Below, in pieces: positions 1 to 9,600 of a stretch of DNA of 64,000 bases (the stretch's first letter is position 1; every line of letters starts with the position of its first letter). A model generated the notes under the pieces. That model saw only the letters and a list, made by a program, of their open reading frames with translations, was not told the origin of the DNA and searched no databases. Both the position numbers and the translations under genes were made by a program. The stretch is from Streptomyces sp. NBC_01260 (GTDB taxonomy: Bacteria; Actinomycetota; Actinomycetes; Streptomycetales; Streptomycetaceae), in the NCBI RefSeq assembly GCF_036226405.1, contig NZ_CP108464.1, positions 4,526,001 through 4,590,000 of the forward strand. The letters are read 5' to 3'.

Positions 1-2
1 CG

Positions 3-425
3 CTGGGCTCGGCGGTCGACTCGGCGGGTCCGCCGCCGGTCGACGACGGTGAGACCACGCAGAAGGAGGCCGTGAAGGAGCTCAACGCCTCCTCCGCGGC
101 GTACGCGGATCTGCAGAAGAAGGTCGATGACCTCGACACGAAGGACCAGGCGAAGTTCGCCGACGGCCTCAAGGACATCGCTGACGAGCTGAACAAGATC
201 AGCACCAACGGTGACGAGGCGCTGAAGAAGCTTCAGTCCGGCGAGGTCGGCACCGCGATGGCCAAGCAGGAGGGCTGCCAGAAGCCGACGGCCTCGGCAT
301 CGCCGTCGGCCGGCTCCTCGAAGTCGCCCTCGCCCTCGAAGGACTCGAAGAACTCCGAGGACCCGAAGGACTCGAAGGGTTCGAAGGAGGCGTCTCCTTC
401 CGCCTCGCCCAGCGAGAAGTCGTAA
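3..425 (+). CDS. C-terminal part of a small secreted hydrophilic protein
   Basis: The reading frame is open at the left edge, so the true start and any signal peptide lie outside the window. About 140 residues are visible. The first part is charged and probably helical (LQKKVDDLDTKDQAKFADG), and there is one cysteine in QEGCQKP. The last 45 residues are low complexity, rich in Ser, Pro, Lys, Asp and Glu. Such tails are common in Streptomyces small secreted proteins and in proteins near the bldG locus, which lies close to topA in S. coelicolor (from memory). No catalytic motif is visible and the function is unknown. The codon bias is normal for the genome, which supports a real gene. Confidence 0.6.
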   Translation: MGSAVDSAGPPPVDDGETTQKEAVKELNASSAAYADLQKKVDDLDTKDQAKFADGLKDIADELNKISTNGDEALKKLQSGEVGTAMAKQEGCQKPTASASPSAGSSKSPSPSKDSKNSEDPKDSKGSKEASPSASPSEKS

Positions 426-469
426 CCGGGCAGCTCCCGGCCACGGCCGCACACCCCGAACGAGCAGCT

Positions 470-495
470 GTACGACCGCCGGCCGGCGGCCGTAC
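470..495. terminator. Near-perfect hairpin after the secreted-protein gene
   Basis: The 13-base arms 470-482 and 483-495 are complementary apart from one position and form a GC-rich hairpin 45 bases after the stop. There is no T-run, as is usual in Streptomyces. It probably ends transcription before the methyltransferase gene. Confidence 0.45.
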
Positions 496-558
496 GACCG
501 GCCCGGCGGCCCCTGGCGGGCCGGCGGGCCGCTGCCGTTGTCAGTGGGAGCCGCCACA

Positions 559-2094
559 ATGGGTCACGTGAGTAAGACCAGCCTTCCCGCACCCGACCAT
601 GCGACCCGGCTCCGCGAAGCCCTGCTCGCCGCCGCCTTCACCGCAGACGGGCTCCTCGACCTGCTCGGTGCGCCCGCCTACGCCGCGCTCGCCCGCAGCG
701 AGACCGTTCCCGCGCTGCGTGCCACCCGGGGGGACGCGCCGCTCGACACGCTGGTGCGGCTCTTCCTCCTCCAATGCCCGGTTCCGGCCGGGCGGGCGGC
801 TGCCGTGCTGCCGTTGCCGGAATGCGTGGCGGACGGCTGGCTGACCGAGTCGGACGGCGAGGTGCGCGCGTCCGTCGACGTGCGGCCGTACAGCGGGCCG
901 GACGGCCAGGACTGGTTCATCGTCTCCGACCTGGGCTGCGCCGTCGGCGGCGCGGGCGGCATCGGCTCGCACGAGGAGGGCGTCGTCCTCGGTATCGGCG
1001 GCGCGTCCACGACCCTCGCCGGGATCACCGTCCGCAGGCCTGTCGCCTCCGCCCTCGATGTCGGTACGGGCTCCGGCATCCAGGCGCTGCACGCCTCGCA
1101 GCACGCCACCAGGGTCACCGCCACTGATCTCAACCCGCGCGCCCTCGGCTTCACCCGGCTCACTCTCGCCCTGTCCGGCGCAGCCCCGGCCGATCTGCGC
1201 GAGGGTTCCCTCTACGAACCCGTCGCCGACGAGACGTACGACCTGATCGTCTCCAACCCGCCCTTCGTCATCTCGCCCGGCGCCCGGCTCACCTACCGCG
1301 ACGGCGGCATGGCGGGCGACGACCTGTGCCGGACCCTGGTGCAGCAGACCGGCGAGCGGCTGAACGAGGGCGGTTACGCCCATTTCCTGGCCAACTGGCA
1401 GCACACCGAGGACGAGGAGTGGCAGGACCGGCTGCGTTCCTGGGTGCCGCACGGCTGTGACGCCTGGGTCGTGCAGCGCGAGGTCCAGGACATCACGCAG
1501 TACGCGGAGCTGTGGCTGCGCGACAGCGGCGACCACCGCGCGGAGCCCGCGGAGTACGCCGCGCGGTACGACGCCTGGCTGGACGAGTTCGAGGCCAGCG
1601 GGACCAAGGGCGTCGGCTTCGGCTGGATCACGCTGCGGAAGTCCGCCGCAGCAGCCGCCGGGGCCCCTTCGATCGTGATCGAGGAGTGGCCGCACGCGGT
1701 GGAGCAGCCGCTCGGACCTGCCATCGAGACGCACTTCGCCCGTCAGGACTACCTGCGGAACCAGGATGACGCGGCGCTTCTGGCCGGCCATTTCACCCTC
1801 GCCGCCGAGGTCGTGCAGGAGCAGGTCGGGATGCCGGGCGCGGAGGACCCCGAACATGTGGTGCTCCGTCAGAACCGCGGTATGCGACGCGCGACGAAGG
1901 TCGACGCGGTCGGCGCCGGATTCGCGGGCGTGTGCGACGGATCGCTGCCCGCGGGTCGGATCCTCGACGCCATCGCCCAGTTGATGAACGAGGACCCGGT
2001 GCTGCTGCGTGACCGCACGCCGCAGGCCATCCGGCTGCTGGTCGAGGAGGGCTTCCTGGAGCCGGTGCCCCCGGCCGGCCGGACAGCCGGATGA
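559..2094 (+). CDS. Class I SAM-dependent methyltransferase (N5-glutamine/RNA type fold)
   Basis: A protein of 511 residues. An N-terminal helical domain precedes a Rossmann methyltransferase domain. Motif I reads ALDVGTGSGIQALHAS, which binds S-adenosylmethionine. Motif IV reads SNPPFVI, the NPPF/Y signature of enzymes that methylate amide or exocyclic amino nitrogens (PrmC/HemK and RsmC-like families). The C-terminal region of about 180 residues resembles the extra domain found in actinobacterial homologues of this size. The substrate cannot be read from sequence. The ATG at 559 is chosen because GGGAG at 546-550 sits eight bases upstream; an in-frame TTG at 538 has no ribosome site. The stop overlaps the ATG of a regulator fragment at 2091. 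Confidence 0.8.
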   Translation: MGHVSKTSLPAPDHATRLREALLAAAFTADGLLDLLGAPAYAALARSETVPALRATRGDAPLDTLVRLFLLQCPVPAGRAAAVLPLPECVADGWLTESDGEVRASVDVRPYSGPDGQDWFIVSDLGCAVGGAGGIGSHEEGVVLGIGGASTTLAGITVRRPVASALDVGTGSGIQALHASQHATRVTATDLNPRALGFTRLTLALSGAAPADLREGSLYEPVADETYDLIVSNPPFVISPGARLTYRDGGMAGDDLCRTLVQQTGERLNEGGYAHFLANWQHTEDEEWQDRLRSWVPHGCDAWVVQREVQDITQYAELWLRDSGDHRAEPAEYAARYDAWLDEFEASGTKGVGFGWITLRKSAAAAAGAPSIVIEEWPHAVEQPLGPAIETHFARQDYLRNQDDAALLAGHFTLAAEVVQEQVGMPGAEDPEHVVLRQNRGMRRATKVDAVGAGFAGVCDGSLPAGRILDAIAQLMNEDPVLLRDRTPQAIRLLVEEGFLEPVPPAGRTAG

Positions 2095-2156
2095 TCCGGA
2101 TCGAGCTGGACGCGCCCTCGCTCGGCGCGACACGGATCGCGATCTGCCCGCCGTAG
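2091..2156 (+). pseudogene. Truncated 5' end of a winged-helix (ArsR-like) regulator
   Basis: An ATG overlaps the methyltransferase stop (ATGA) and reads MIRIELDAPSLGATRIAIC before a stop after 21 codons. This beginning resembles the N-terminus of a large Streptomyces family of ArsR-like helix-turn-helix regulators, which run to about 300 residues. Nothing after codon 21 continues the family. I read it as a remnant left by a deletion. A genuine 21-residue peptide is possible but less likely. Confidence 0.45.
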
Positions 2157-2852
2157 GACGCCCTTCCGCGGCTGGGTCTCACGATGCCGCACCGCGCCTG
2201 CTACGCCCCCGACCGACGCCCCCGACCGACGCCCCCGATTGGCGCCCCCGACTGGCGCCCCGACGGCTGCTCACAGCGGCCGTCGGGACGGGGGTTCACG
2301 GGCAGCTGGTCCGTGGTCCCCTTCGGGTCGGGCGGAGCCGTGCAGAACGTCGGCCCGGCACGCGGGAGACGCTGTTCGCCTCGCCCGCGCCGCTGCTCCG
2401 CTCTGGTCCGGCCGCGCTCTGACGTAGGTACTGAACAGCCTTTTCATCAGCGCCTTCACGCTCTTCGCGGCGTGCCTGCTGCTTGGTCCGCGGATTCCGG
2501 TTGGCGCCCTGCCCGGGCCGGCCGCGGTCCTGCTCGCCGTGGCGACGTACTGCCGCTGACCCACGCGGCCGACGCGGCGTGTGAGTTGTCGGCCGGGGGC
2601 GCCTCGACGTCATGTGAGGGCGTGCGGCGCATCCGTACGTACGACCGGTAGTCGTCGGCCGCACGTACGGATGCGCCGCACGTACGGATGACGTGTTCAC
2701 AGGCCGGACCCGCTGTTCACCCGGGGTTCGCGTCGCCGACGTTCCGCGGTGCGAGCCTCCCCCCGAAACGGTGCGACACGAAGCCGTACGGCGCGGTACG
2801 ACCGCGGGCACCCGCCCCGGTCCGCGCCGGGGGGACAGAGAGGCGTACGGAT
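2157..2852. other. Decayed spacer of about 700 bases without an intact gene
   Basis: The stretch begins with a short imperfect tandem repeat built on GCCCCCGACCGAC (about 2208-2265). From about 2427 to the stop at 2557-2559 a rightward frame reads like the last membrane segment of an integral membrane protein (LFISAFTLFAACLLLGPRI), but a stop precedes it and it has no ATG, GTG or TTG start. That looks like the 3' remnant of a membrane protein gene. The rest holds an inverted repeat (listed separately) and no supported gene. Confidence 0.4.
2621..2682. repeat. Perfect 20-bp inverted repeat with overlapping direct repeat
   Basis: Arms 2621-2640 and 2663-2682 are exact complements around a 22-base loop. 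The right arm overlaps a 13-base direct repeat, GCACGTACGGATG, at 2661-2673 and 2678-2690. There is no adjacent T-run. It could be a terminator for decayed upstream genes or an operator for the small membrane protein at 2853. Confidence 0.6.
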
Positions 2853-3050
2853 ATGGAGAGCGGACCTGCGGTCTTCGCCGGAACGGCATTCGCGCTGTTC
2901 GGTGCCGCGCTGCTGCTGTGGACGGGGGCGTGCGTGCTGCACCGCGCGCCGGTGGCGCACAGGGTGAGCCCCGTCGCCTCCGCCGCGCTGGCCACTGTGT
3001 TCGGCGCGGTTTTCCTCGTCCTCGGGGTGTGGTGCTTCACACGCGTCTGA
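2853..3050 (+). CDS. Small two-span membrane protein
   Basis: A 65-residue protein with two predicted membrane segments, about residues 5-29 (VFAGTAFALFGAALLLW) and 39-63 (ASAALATVFGAVFLVLG), joined by a short basic loop. The start ATG at 2853 has a purine-rich AGAGAGG about nine bases upstream. No known domain is recognised. It lies alone between the decayed spacer and topA, in the same direction as topA. The function is unknown. Confidence 0.55.
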   Translation: MESGPAVFAGTAFALFGAALLLWTGACVLHRAPVAHRVSPVASAALATVFGAVFLVLGVWCFTRV

Positions 3051-3411
3051 ACAGATGCCTGAACGCGTGTCCGAATCCGGATCTGAACACGCGTCCGAAT
3101 CTGCCGCGAACCGCTCGCCGCCCGGAGCGGGCCCGGAACACGCCCGGACTGCCCGCACCTCGCCCCCGGCACCCGCAGCGCAGCCACAGCGCCCCCGAAA
3201 CCCGCAGGCAGCCGCCCTGCGCGCGGCGGACCGAGCGGGCCGGGCGGCAGGAAAGGCGGAAGTCGGGTTACCGTTCGAGTGGCCGTTGCGGGCTTTTGCC
3301 GTTTGACACGGGGGCGGGTTGTACCGTCACACTCCGCAGCGACAGCACCGTCGGCAGCGCGATCGCGCTGCCCGGATGCCCACCGAGCGTCGACCGGAGA
3401 GAAGAGCGAAG
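3051..3411. promoter_or_regulatory. topA upstream region with alternating octamer repeats
   Basis: The octamer ACACGCGT occurs at 3039-3046 and 3087-3094 and its complement ACGCGTGT at 3063-3070, so alternative hairpins can form at the end of the small membrane gene. A TTGACA hexamer at 3303-3308 is a candidate -35 element for topA, but no convincing -10 stands 16-18 bases later. No gene is seen here. Confidence 0.35.
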
Positions 3412-6285
3412 TTGTCCCCGACCAGCGAGACCGCACAGGGCGGCCGCCGACTCGTCATCGTCGAGTCGCCTGCCAAGGCGAAGACGATCAAGGGCTATCT
3501 CGGCCCCGGATACGTCGTCGAGGCGAGCGTCGGGCACATCCGCGACCTCCCGAACGGTGCCGCGGAGGTGCCGGACGAGTACACCGGCGAGGTGCGTCGG
3601 CTCGGCGTCGACGTCGAGAACGACTTCCAGCCCATCTATGTCGTCAATGCCGACAAGAAGGCCCAGGTCAGGAAGCTCAAGCAGCTGCTGGCCGAGTCGG
3701 ACGAACTCTTCCTCGCCACCGATGAGGACCGCGAGGGCGAAGCCATCGCGTGGCACCTGCAGGAAGTGCTCAAGCCCAAGGTCCCGGTCCACCGGATGGT
3801 CTTCCACGAGATCACCAAGGACGCGATCCGGGCGGCCGTCGCCAACCCGCGCGAGCTCAACCAGCGCATGGTCGACGCCCAGGAAACCCGCCGCATCCTC
3901 GACCGCCTCTACGGCTACGAGGTCTCGCCGGTCCTGTGGAAGAAGGTCATGCCGCGGCTGTCGGCGGGCCGCGTCCAGTCCGTCGCCACCCGCCTCGTCG
4001 TCGAGCGGGAGCGCGAGCGCATCGCCTTCCGCTCCGCCGAGTACTGGGATCTGACCGGCACGTTCGCCACCGGCCGCACCGGTGACGCCTCCGATCCCTC
4101 GACGCTCACCGCCCGCCTCAGCGCGGTCGACGGGCGCCGTATCGCCCAGGGCCGCGACTTCGGTCCGGACGGGCAGCTGAAGTCCGGATCCGGCCAGACG
4201 CTGCACCTGGACGAGACGAACGCCCGCGCCCTGGCCGCCGCGCTCGCCGAGTCCACGTTCGCCGTCCGGTCCGTCGAGTCGAAGCCGTACCGCCGTTCCC
4301 CGTACGCCCCCTTCCGCACGACGACCCTCCAGCAGGAGGCGAGCCGGAAGCTGGGCTTCGGGGCCAAGGCCACCATGCAGGTCGCGCAGAAGCTGTACGA
4401 GAACGGCTTCATCACCTACATGCGTACCGACTCCACGACCCTCTCGGACACCGCGATCTCCGCGGCCCGGGCCCAGGTCACGCAGTTGTACGGGGCGAAC
4501 TACCTGCCGGACAAGCCGCGCACGTACGCCGGCAAGGTCAAGAACGCGCAGGAGGCGCACGAGGCGATCCGCCCCTCCGGCGACCGCTTCCGCACCCCTG
4601 CCGAGACCGGCCTCACCGGCGACCAGTTCCGGCTCTACGAGCTGATCTGGAAGCGGACCGTCGCCTCCCAGATGAAGGACGCGGTCGGTAACTCCGTCAC
4701 CGTCAAGATCGGCGGCCGGGCGAGCGACGGCCGGGACGCCGAGTTCTCCGCGTCCGGCAAGACGATCACCTTCCATGGCTTCATGAAGGCGTACGTCGAA
4801 GGCGCCGACGACCCGAACGCCGAGCTCGACGACCGTGAGCGCCGGCTGCCGCAGGTTGCCGAGGGTGACGCGCTGACCTCGGACGAGATCTCGGTCGACG
4901 GTCACGCGACGAAGCCGCCGGCCCGATACACCGAGGCCTCGCTGGTCAAGGAGCTCGAAGAGCGCGAGATCGGCCGTCCGTCGACGTACGCCTCGATCAT
5001 CGGGACGATTCTCGACCGCGGGTACGTGTTCAAGAAGGGGACGGCGCTCGTGCCGTCGTTCCTCTCGTTCGCCGTGGTCAACCTGCTGGAGAAGCACTTC
5101 GGCCGGCTCGTCGACTACGACTTCACGGCCCGCATGGAGGACGACCTCGACCGCATCGCGCGGGGCGAGGCCCAGTCCGTGCCGTGGCTGAAGCGTTTCT
5201 ACTTCGGTGCGACCGCCGGGGACGAGGCGGCGGGCGCCGGGAAGGCCTCCGACGCGGGCAACGGCGACGGCGACCACCTCGGCGGGCTCAAGGAGCTCGT
5301 CACCGACCTCGGCGCCATCGACGCCCGCGAGATCTCCTCGTTCCCCGTCGGCAACGACATCAAGCTCCGGGTCGGCCGGTACGGCCCGTACATCGAGCGC
5401 GGCGAGAAGGACTCCGAGGGCCACCAGCGCGCGGACGTCCCCGAGGACCTGGCCCCCGACGAACTGTCCGTCGAGTACGCGGAGGAGCTGCTGGCCAAGC
5501 CGAGCGGCGACTTCGAACTCGGTGCTGACCCGGTCAGCGGGAACCAGATCATCGCCAAGGACGGGCGCTACGGCCCGTACGTCACCGAGGTGCTGCCCGA
5601 GGGCACCCCGAAGACCGGCAAGAACGCGGTGAAGCCGCGGACCGCCTCGCTCTTCAAGTCGATGTCGCTGGACACGGTGACGCTGGCCGACGCGCTGAAG
5701 CTGATGTCGCTGCCGCGCGTCGTCGGCGAGGACGCCGAGGGCGTCGAGATCACCGCGCAGAACGGCCGCTACGGCCCGTACCTGAAGAAGGGCACGGACT
5801 CGCGGTCGCTCACCTCCGAGGACCAGCTCTTCGACATCACGCTCGATGAGGCGCTGGCGATCTACGCCCAGCCGAAGCAGCGCGGCCGGGCCGCGGCCAA
5901 GCCGCCGCTGAAGGAACTGGGCACGGACCCGGTGAGCGGGGCGCCGGTGGTCGTGAAGGACGGCCGCTTCGGCGCGTACGTCACCGACGGCGAGACGAAC
6001 GCGACGCTGCGGTCCGACGACAGCGTCGAGGAGATCACGCCGGAGCGCGGCTACGAACTGCTCGCCGAGAAGCGGGCCAAGGGGCCCGCCAAGAAGAAGA
6101 CGGCGAAGAAGGCCCCGGCCAAGAAGGCGACCGCGAAGAAGGCGCCTGCGAAGAAGGCGGCCGCGGCCAAGAAGACCGCCGCGAAGAAGACGACGACGGC
6201 GGCGGCCAAGAAGACCGCGGCCAAGAAGACGACTGCGACGGCGGCGAAGAAGGCCGCTTCTGCGGCGGCGTCGACGGAGGAGTGA
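3412..6285 (+). CDS. topA: DNA topoisomerase I
   Basis: A 957-residue type IA topoisomerase that relaxes negative supercoils by single-strand passage. The Toprim domain opens with RLVIVESPAKAKTIKGYL and includes the acidic cluster DEDREGEAIAWH. The catalytic tyrosine is Tyr336 in FITYMRTDST. Repeated GRYGPY/GRFGAY modules of the actinobacterial C-terminal domain (topoisomerase C-repeats rather than zinc fingers) follow residue 650. The last 70 residues are a lysine/alanine tail (KKAPAKKATAKK) typical of Streptomyces TopA and known there to aid processivity. The TTG at 3412 is chosen because MSPTSET matches the N-terminus remembered for Streptomyces homologues; the frame is open further upstream. 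A strong terminator follows at once. Confidence 0.96.
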   Translation: MSPTSETAQGGRRLVIVESPAKAKTIKGYLGPGYVVEASVGHIRDLPNGAAEVPDEYTGEVRRLGVDVENDFQPIYVVNADKKAQVRKLKQLLAESDELFLATDEDREGEAIAWHLQEVLKPKVPVHRMVFHEITKDAIRAAVANPRELNQRMVDAQETRRILDRLYGYEVSPVLWKKVMPRLSAGRVQSVATRLVVERERERIAFRSAEYWDLTGTFATGRTGDASDPSTLTARLSAVDGRRIAQGRDFGPDGQLKSGSGQTLHLDETNARALAAALAESTFAVRSVESKPYRRSPYAPFRTTTLQQEASRKLGFGAKATMQVAQKLYENGFITYMRTDSTTLSDTAISAARAQVTQLYGANYLPDKPRTYAGKVKNAQEAHEAIRPSGDRFRTPAETGLTGDQFRLYELIWKRTVASQMKDAVGNSVTVKIGGRASDGRDAEFSASGKTITFHGFMKAYVEGADDPNAELDDRERRLPQVAEGDALTSDEISVDGHATKPPARYTEASLVKELEEREIGRPSTYASIIGTILDRGYVFKKGTALVPSFLSFAVVNLLEKHFGRLVDYDFTARMEDDLDRIARGEAQSVPWLKRFYFGATAGDEAAGAGKASDAGNGDGDHLGGLKELVTDLGAIDAREISSFPVGNDIKLRVGRYGPYIERGEKDSEGHQRADVPEDLAPDELSVEYAEELLAKPSGDFELGADPVSGNQIIAKDGRYGPYVTEVLPEGTPKTGKNAVKPRTASLFKSMSLDTVTLADALKLMSLPRVVGEDAEGVEITAQNGRYGPYLKKGTDSRSLTSEDQLFDITLDEALAIYAQPKQRGRAAAKPPLKELGTDPVSGAPVVVKDGRFGAYVTDGETNATLRSDDSVEEITPERGYELLAEKRAKGPAKKKTAKKAPAKKATAKKAPAKKAAAAKKTAAKKTTTAAAKKTAAKKTTATAAKKAASAAASTEE

Positions 6286-6301
6286 CCTCGCGGGGTTCCT
6301 G

Positions 6302-6345
6302 AACGCCGGACGGGCTGGAGATGTCTCTCCAGCCCGTCCGGCGTT
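6302..6345 (+). terminator. topA terminator
   Basis: A perfect 20-bp stem (6302-6321 and 6326-6345) closes a TGTC tetraloop 17 bases after the topA stop, followed by TGTTTG. This is the strongest terminator-like hairpin in the left part of the window. Confidence 0.85.
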
Positions 6346-6660
6346 TGTTTGGTGCTCTTGGTGGCGGGCGGTGCGCCGGGGGCGGGTGGGGTGCGCCTGC
6401 GGCGGGCCTTGTCCCTCCCCTCCGCGCCCCTTCCCGTATCCGGGGCTCCGCCCGGCCCCCGCTCCTCAAACGGAGGGGCTGGGATCCGGAGGGGCTGGGG
6501 GATGGGCCAGTCGGGTGGCGGGCTGGGGAGGGGCTGGGATGGCGGTTGCCCGGGGTGGTGGGCTGGAACCGCGGTGGGAACGGGTGTGGAGCGGGTGCCT
6601 GGCGGTCGTATGTTCGGACGCGGCCCCCGGGCACCGGTCTGCTCCCGATAGGCTGGGCGG
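6346..6660. other. G-rich spacer with a Streptomyces intergenic repeat
   Basis: The stretch is dominated by GGGGCTGGG-type runs. Around 6435-6480 it contains a CCGGGGCTCCGCCC...CCCCGCTCCTCAAACG sequence, which I recognise as a repeat scattered between Streptomyces genes. No coding signal is visible. The leaderless promoter of the tmk fusion lies at its right end. Confidence 0.5.
6649..6660 (+). promoter_or_regulatory. Leaderless -10 element of the tmk fusion gene
   Basis: TAGGCT at 6649-6654 is followed by six bases and then the ATG at 6661. This geometry is typical of leaderless transcripts in Streptomyces. There is no ribosome site. Confidence 0.55.
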
Positions 6661-9600
6661 ATGACGCGAGCCGAGCAGCCAACGGTCGTGAGCCCCACCT
6701 CCGACACACTTGCCGCAGACTCACGCGAGCGCGCCGTACGAGCCCTGTTGCGTATTCCCCCGCTGAAGCGGTTGTGGAGCGCCCAGCTCGTCGGCGGTAT
6801 CGGCGATGCACTCGCCCTTCTCGTGCTGGTGTTGCTGTCGCTGCAAGCGGCGGTCCTTGAGGGCTCATTCGGATCCGGATACCGCGGGGCGGCCTTTGCC
6901 GTCGCCGCCGTGTTCGGTGCCCGGATTATTTCCACCTTGCTCTTCGGAGCCGTACTTCTGGGGCCTTTGACGACCCTGACGGCGCCGGGCGGGCCGATCG
7001 ACCGGCGGTGGCTGATGATCGGGGCGGACGGGCTGCGGCTCGCGCTGCTGGTCGTCGCGCCGCTGTGGATCGACTGGATGCCCGACCGGGCGCTCATGAT
7101 GATCCTGATCACCGTGTTCGTCACCGGCGTCGGTGAACGCCTGTGGCGGGTCGCCAAGGAGAGTGCCGCTCCCGCGCTGCTGCCCGCCCCGCCCATCGAG
7201 GGCGCCGCGGTACGCCCGCTGCCGGACCACCTCGACGCGCTGCGCCGGCTCTCCCTGCGGACCGACTTCGCCGCCGTCCCCGTCGCCGCGGCCGTGCTGC
7301 TGGTGGCCACGCTGATCGGGAATCTGCTGGGCTCGGGCCTGGACTGGTTCTCCTTCCACCAGGCGGCCCTCGGCTCGTACGTCGCGGCCGGGCTGTTCTC
7401 CGCCTCCATCTCCATCCTGTACTTCCTGGAACTGCCCGGTACGGCCACGCCCCGGCCGCGCTCCCCCCTGGAGGGGCTGCGCCGGCCGACCACCGGCAGC
7501 GGACCGGACAAGGGCCGTACCGGTGCCGTCCCGCTGATCGTCGGGACCTGCGCCGCTGTCGCCGGAGCGATCGCGGCCGCGGGTGCCGCCGCCGTACTGC
7601 ACGCCACCGACCTGGGCGGCGGCCCCGCCACCCTCGCGCTGCTGATCCTGGCCCTCACCGGCGGTACGGGTGTCGGTATCCGCACCGCCGGCAAGGTGCT
7701 GCCGGCGCTGTCGCGGCGACGGCTGCTCTCCCTGGCCACCGCCGTCACCGGAGTCGCGCTCCTGGTGATGGGCCTGGTGCCGGACACGGCGACCGTCGTG
7801 CTGATCGCGGTGCTCGCCGGGTACGCGGCGGGCGTCGCCGCGAACACCGGCCATGTCCTCGTCGATCAGGAGACCGAGGAATTCCGCCGGGCCCGGACCA
7901 CCGAACACCTCCAGGCCGTCGTCCGGGTCCTGATCGCGCTCGGCGCGGTCGGGGGCCCGCTGCTGGCCGCCGCCATCGGTACGCACCGGCTGACGGCCGG
8001 TGACTTCGTCTTCGCGCACGGCGGTGCCGCTTTCACCCTGATGCTGATCGGCGCCCTGCTGCTGCCGGTTGCCGCGATCGTGCTCGCGAAGACGGACGAC
8101 CGTTCCGGAGTGCCGCTGCGGCGCGATCTGCGCGAGGCGCTGCGTGGCGGCGATCCGGCCGTCGCACCCGCCGCGACCGGTTTCTTCCTCGCCCTGGAGG
8201 GCGGCGACGGAGCCGGCAAGTCCACCCAGGTCGAGGCGCTCGCCGAGTGGATCCGGGCCAAGGGACACGAGGTCGTCGTCACCCGGGAGCCCGGGGCCAC
8301 GCCCGTCGGCAAGCGGCTGCGGTCGATCCTGCTCGACGTGTCTTCGGCCGGGCTCTCCAACCGTGCCGAGGCGCTGCTGTACGCCGCCGACCGTGCCGAG
8401 CACGTCGACTCGGTCGTGCGTCCGGCGCTCGAACGCGGCGCCATCGTCATCTCCGACCGCTACATCGACTCGTCCGTCGCCTACCAGGGCGCCGGGCGCG
8501 ATCTCGCGCCGACCGAGATCGCCCGGATCTCGCGGTGGGCGACGAGTGGGCTCGTACCGCATCTGACGGTGCTCCTGGACGTCGACCCGGAGACCGCGCG
8601 CGAACGGTTCACCGAGGCGCCCGACCGGCTGGAGTCCGAGCCGCCCGAGTTCCACGCCCGGGTGCGGTCCGGCTTCCTGACACTGGCCGCGGCCGACCCG
8701 ACGCGCTATCTGGTGGTGGACGCCGGCCAGGAACCGGAGTCGATCACCACGGTGGTACGGCACCGGCTCGACCAGCTCCTTCCGCTCTCCGAGGCCGAGA
8801 TCAAGGCCCTGGAAGCGGCACGCAAGGCCGCCGAGGAAGAGGCCAGGCGCCTCGCCGAGGAAGAGGCGGCGCGCAAGGCCGAGGAGGAGCGCCTGGAGCG
8901 CGAGCGGCAGGAACAGCTCGCCAAGCTCCGCGCCGAGGAGGAGGAGCGCAAGCGCCGCGAGCTGGAGGAAGCACGCCGGCGCGAGGCCGAACGCCAGGCG
9001 GAGGAGGCCCGGCAGCGCGCCGAGGAGGCCCGCCGGATCGCGGAGGAGGAGCGGGCCCGGCTGGAGGCCGAGGAAGCGGCCCGCGAGGTCGAGCAGGCTC
9101 GGCTGCGCCGCCAGGCCGAGGAGGAGGCGCGGCAACGCCGGGAGGCCGAGGCGCAGCGTCTTGAGAAGCAGCGCAAGGCCGAGGAGTCGCTGCTGAGGGC
9201 CGAGGCGGCACGCCGCCAGGCCGAGGCCGAAGCGGCTGAGGCGGCCGAGACCGCGCGTGCGGAAGCCGCCGCGGCCGAGGCGGAAGCGGCGGAGGCCGAG
9301 GCGGCCGCGAGGGCTTCCCGGTCGTCCGGGTCGTCCAGGGCGTCCGGCTCGTCCTCGTCGTCCGGCTCGTCCGGGCCGGACAACGAGCTGACGGTGCCGA
9401 CCCCGATCGTCAACCCGAACGAGATCACTCAGCCGGTTCCTTCCCCGGGGGAGCCGTCGTCCGGCGCCACCCGTTCCCGTTCCCGGTCCTCGTCCGCCAC
9501 CTGGCCCTCCGACGAGGCCGAGACGACGATGATCCCGAAGGTCACCGACCCGTCCGAGCGCTCCGGCGGGCGGGACGCGACAGGCGCGACGGACGAGACG

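Noticed and set aside
541..2133. 530-codon frame antisense to the methyltransferase
   Set aside because: Shadow frame; the sense frame has motifs I and IV and a ribosome site.
3268..5424. 718-codon open frame antisense to topA
   Set aside because: It is a shadow caused by GC-rich third positions of topA. It has no family match and its composition mirrors the real gene.
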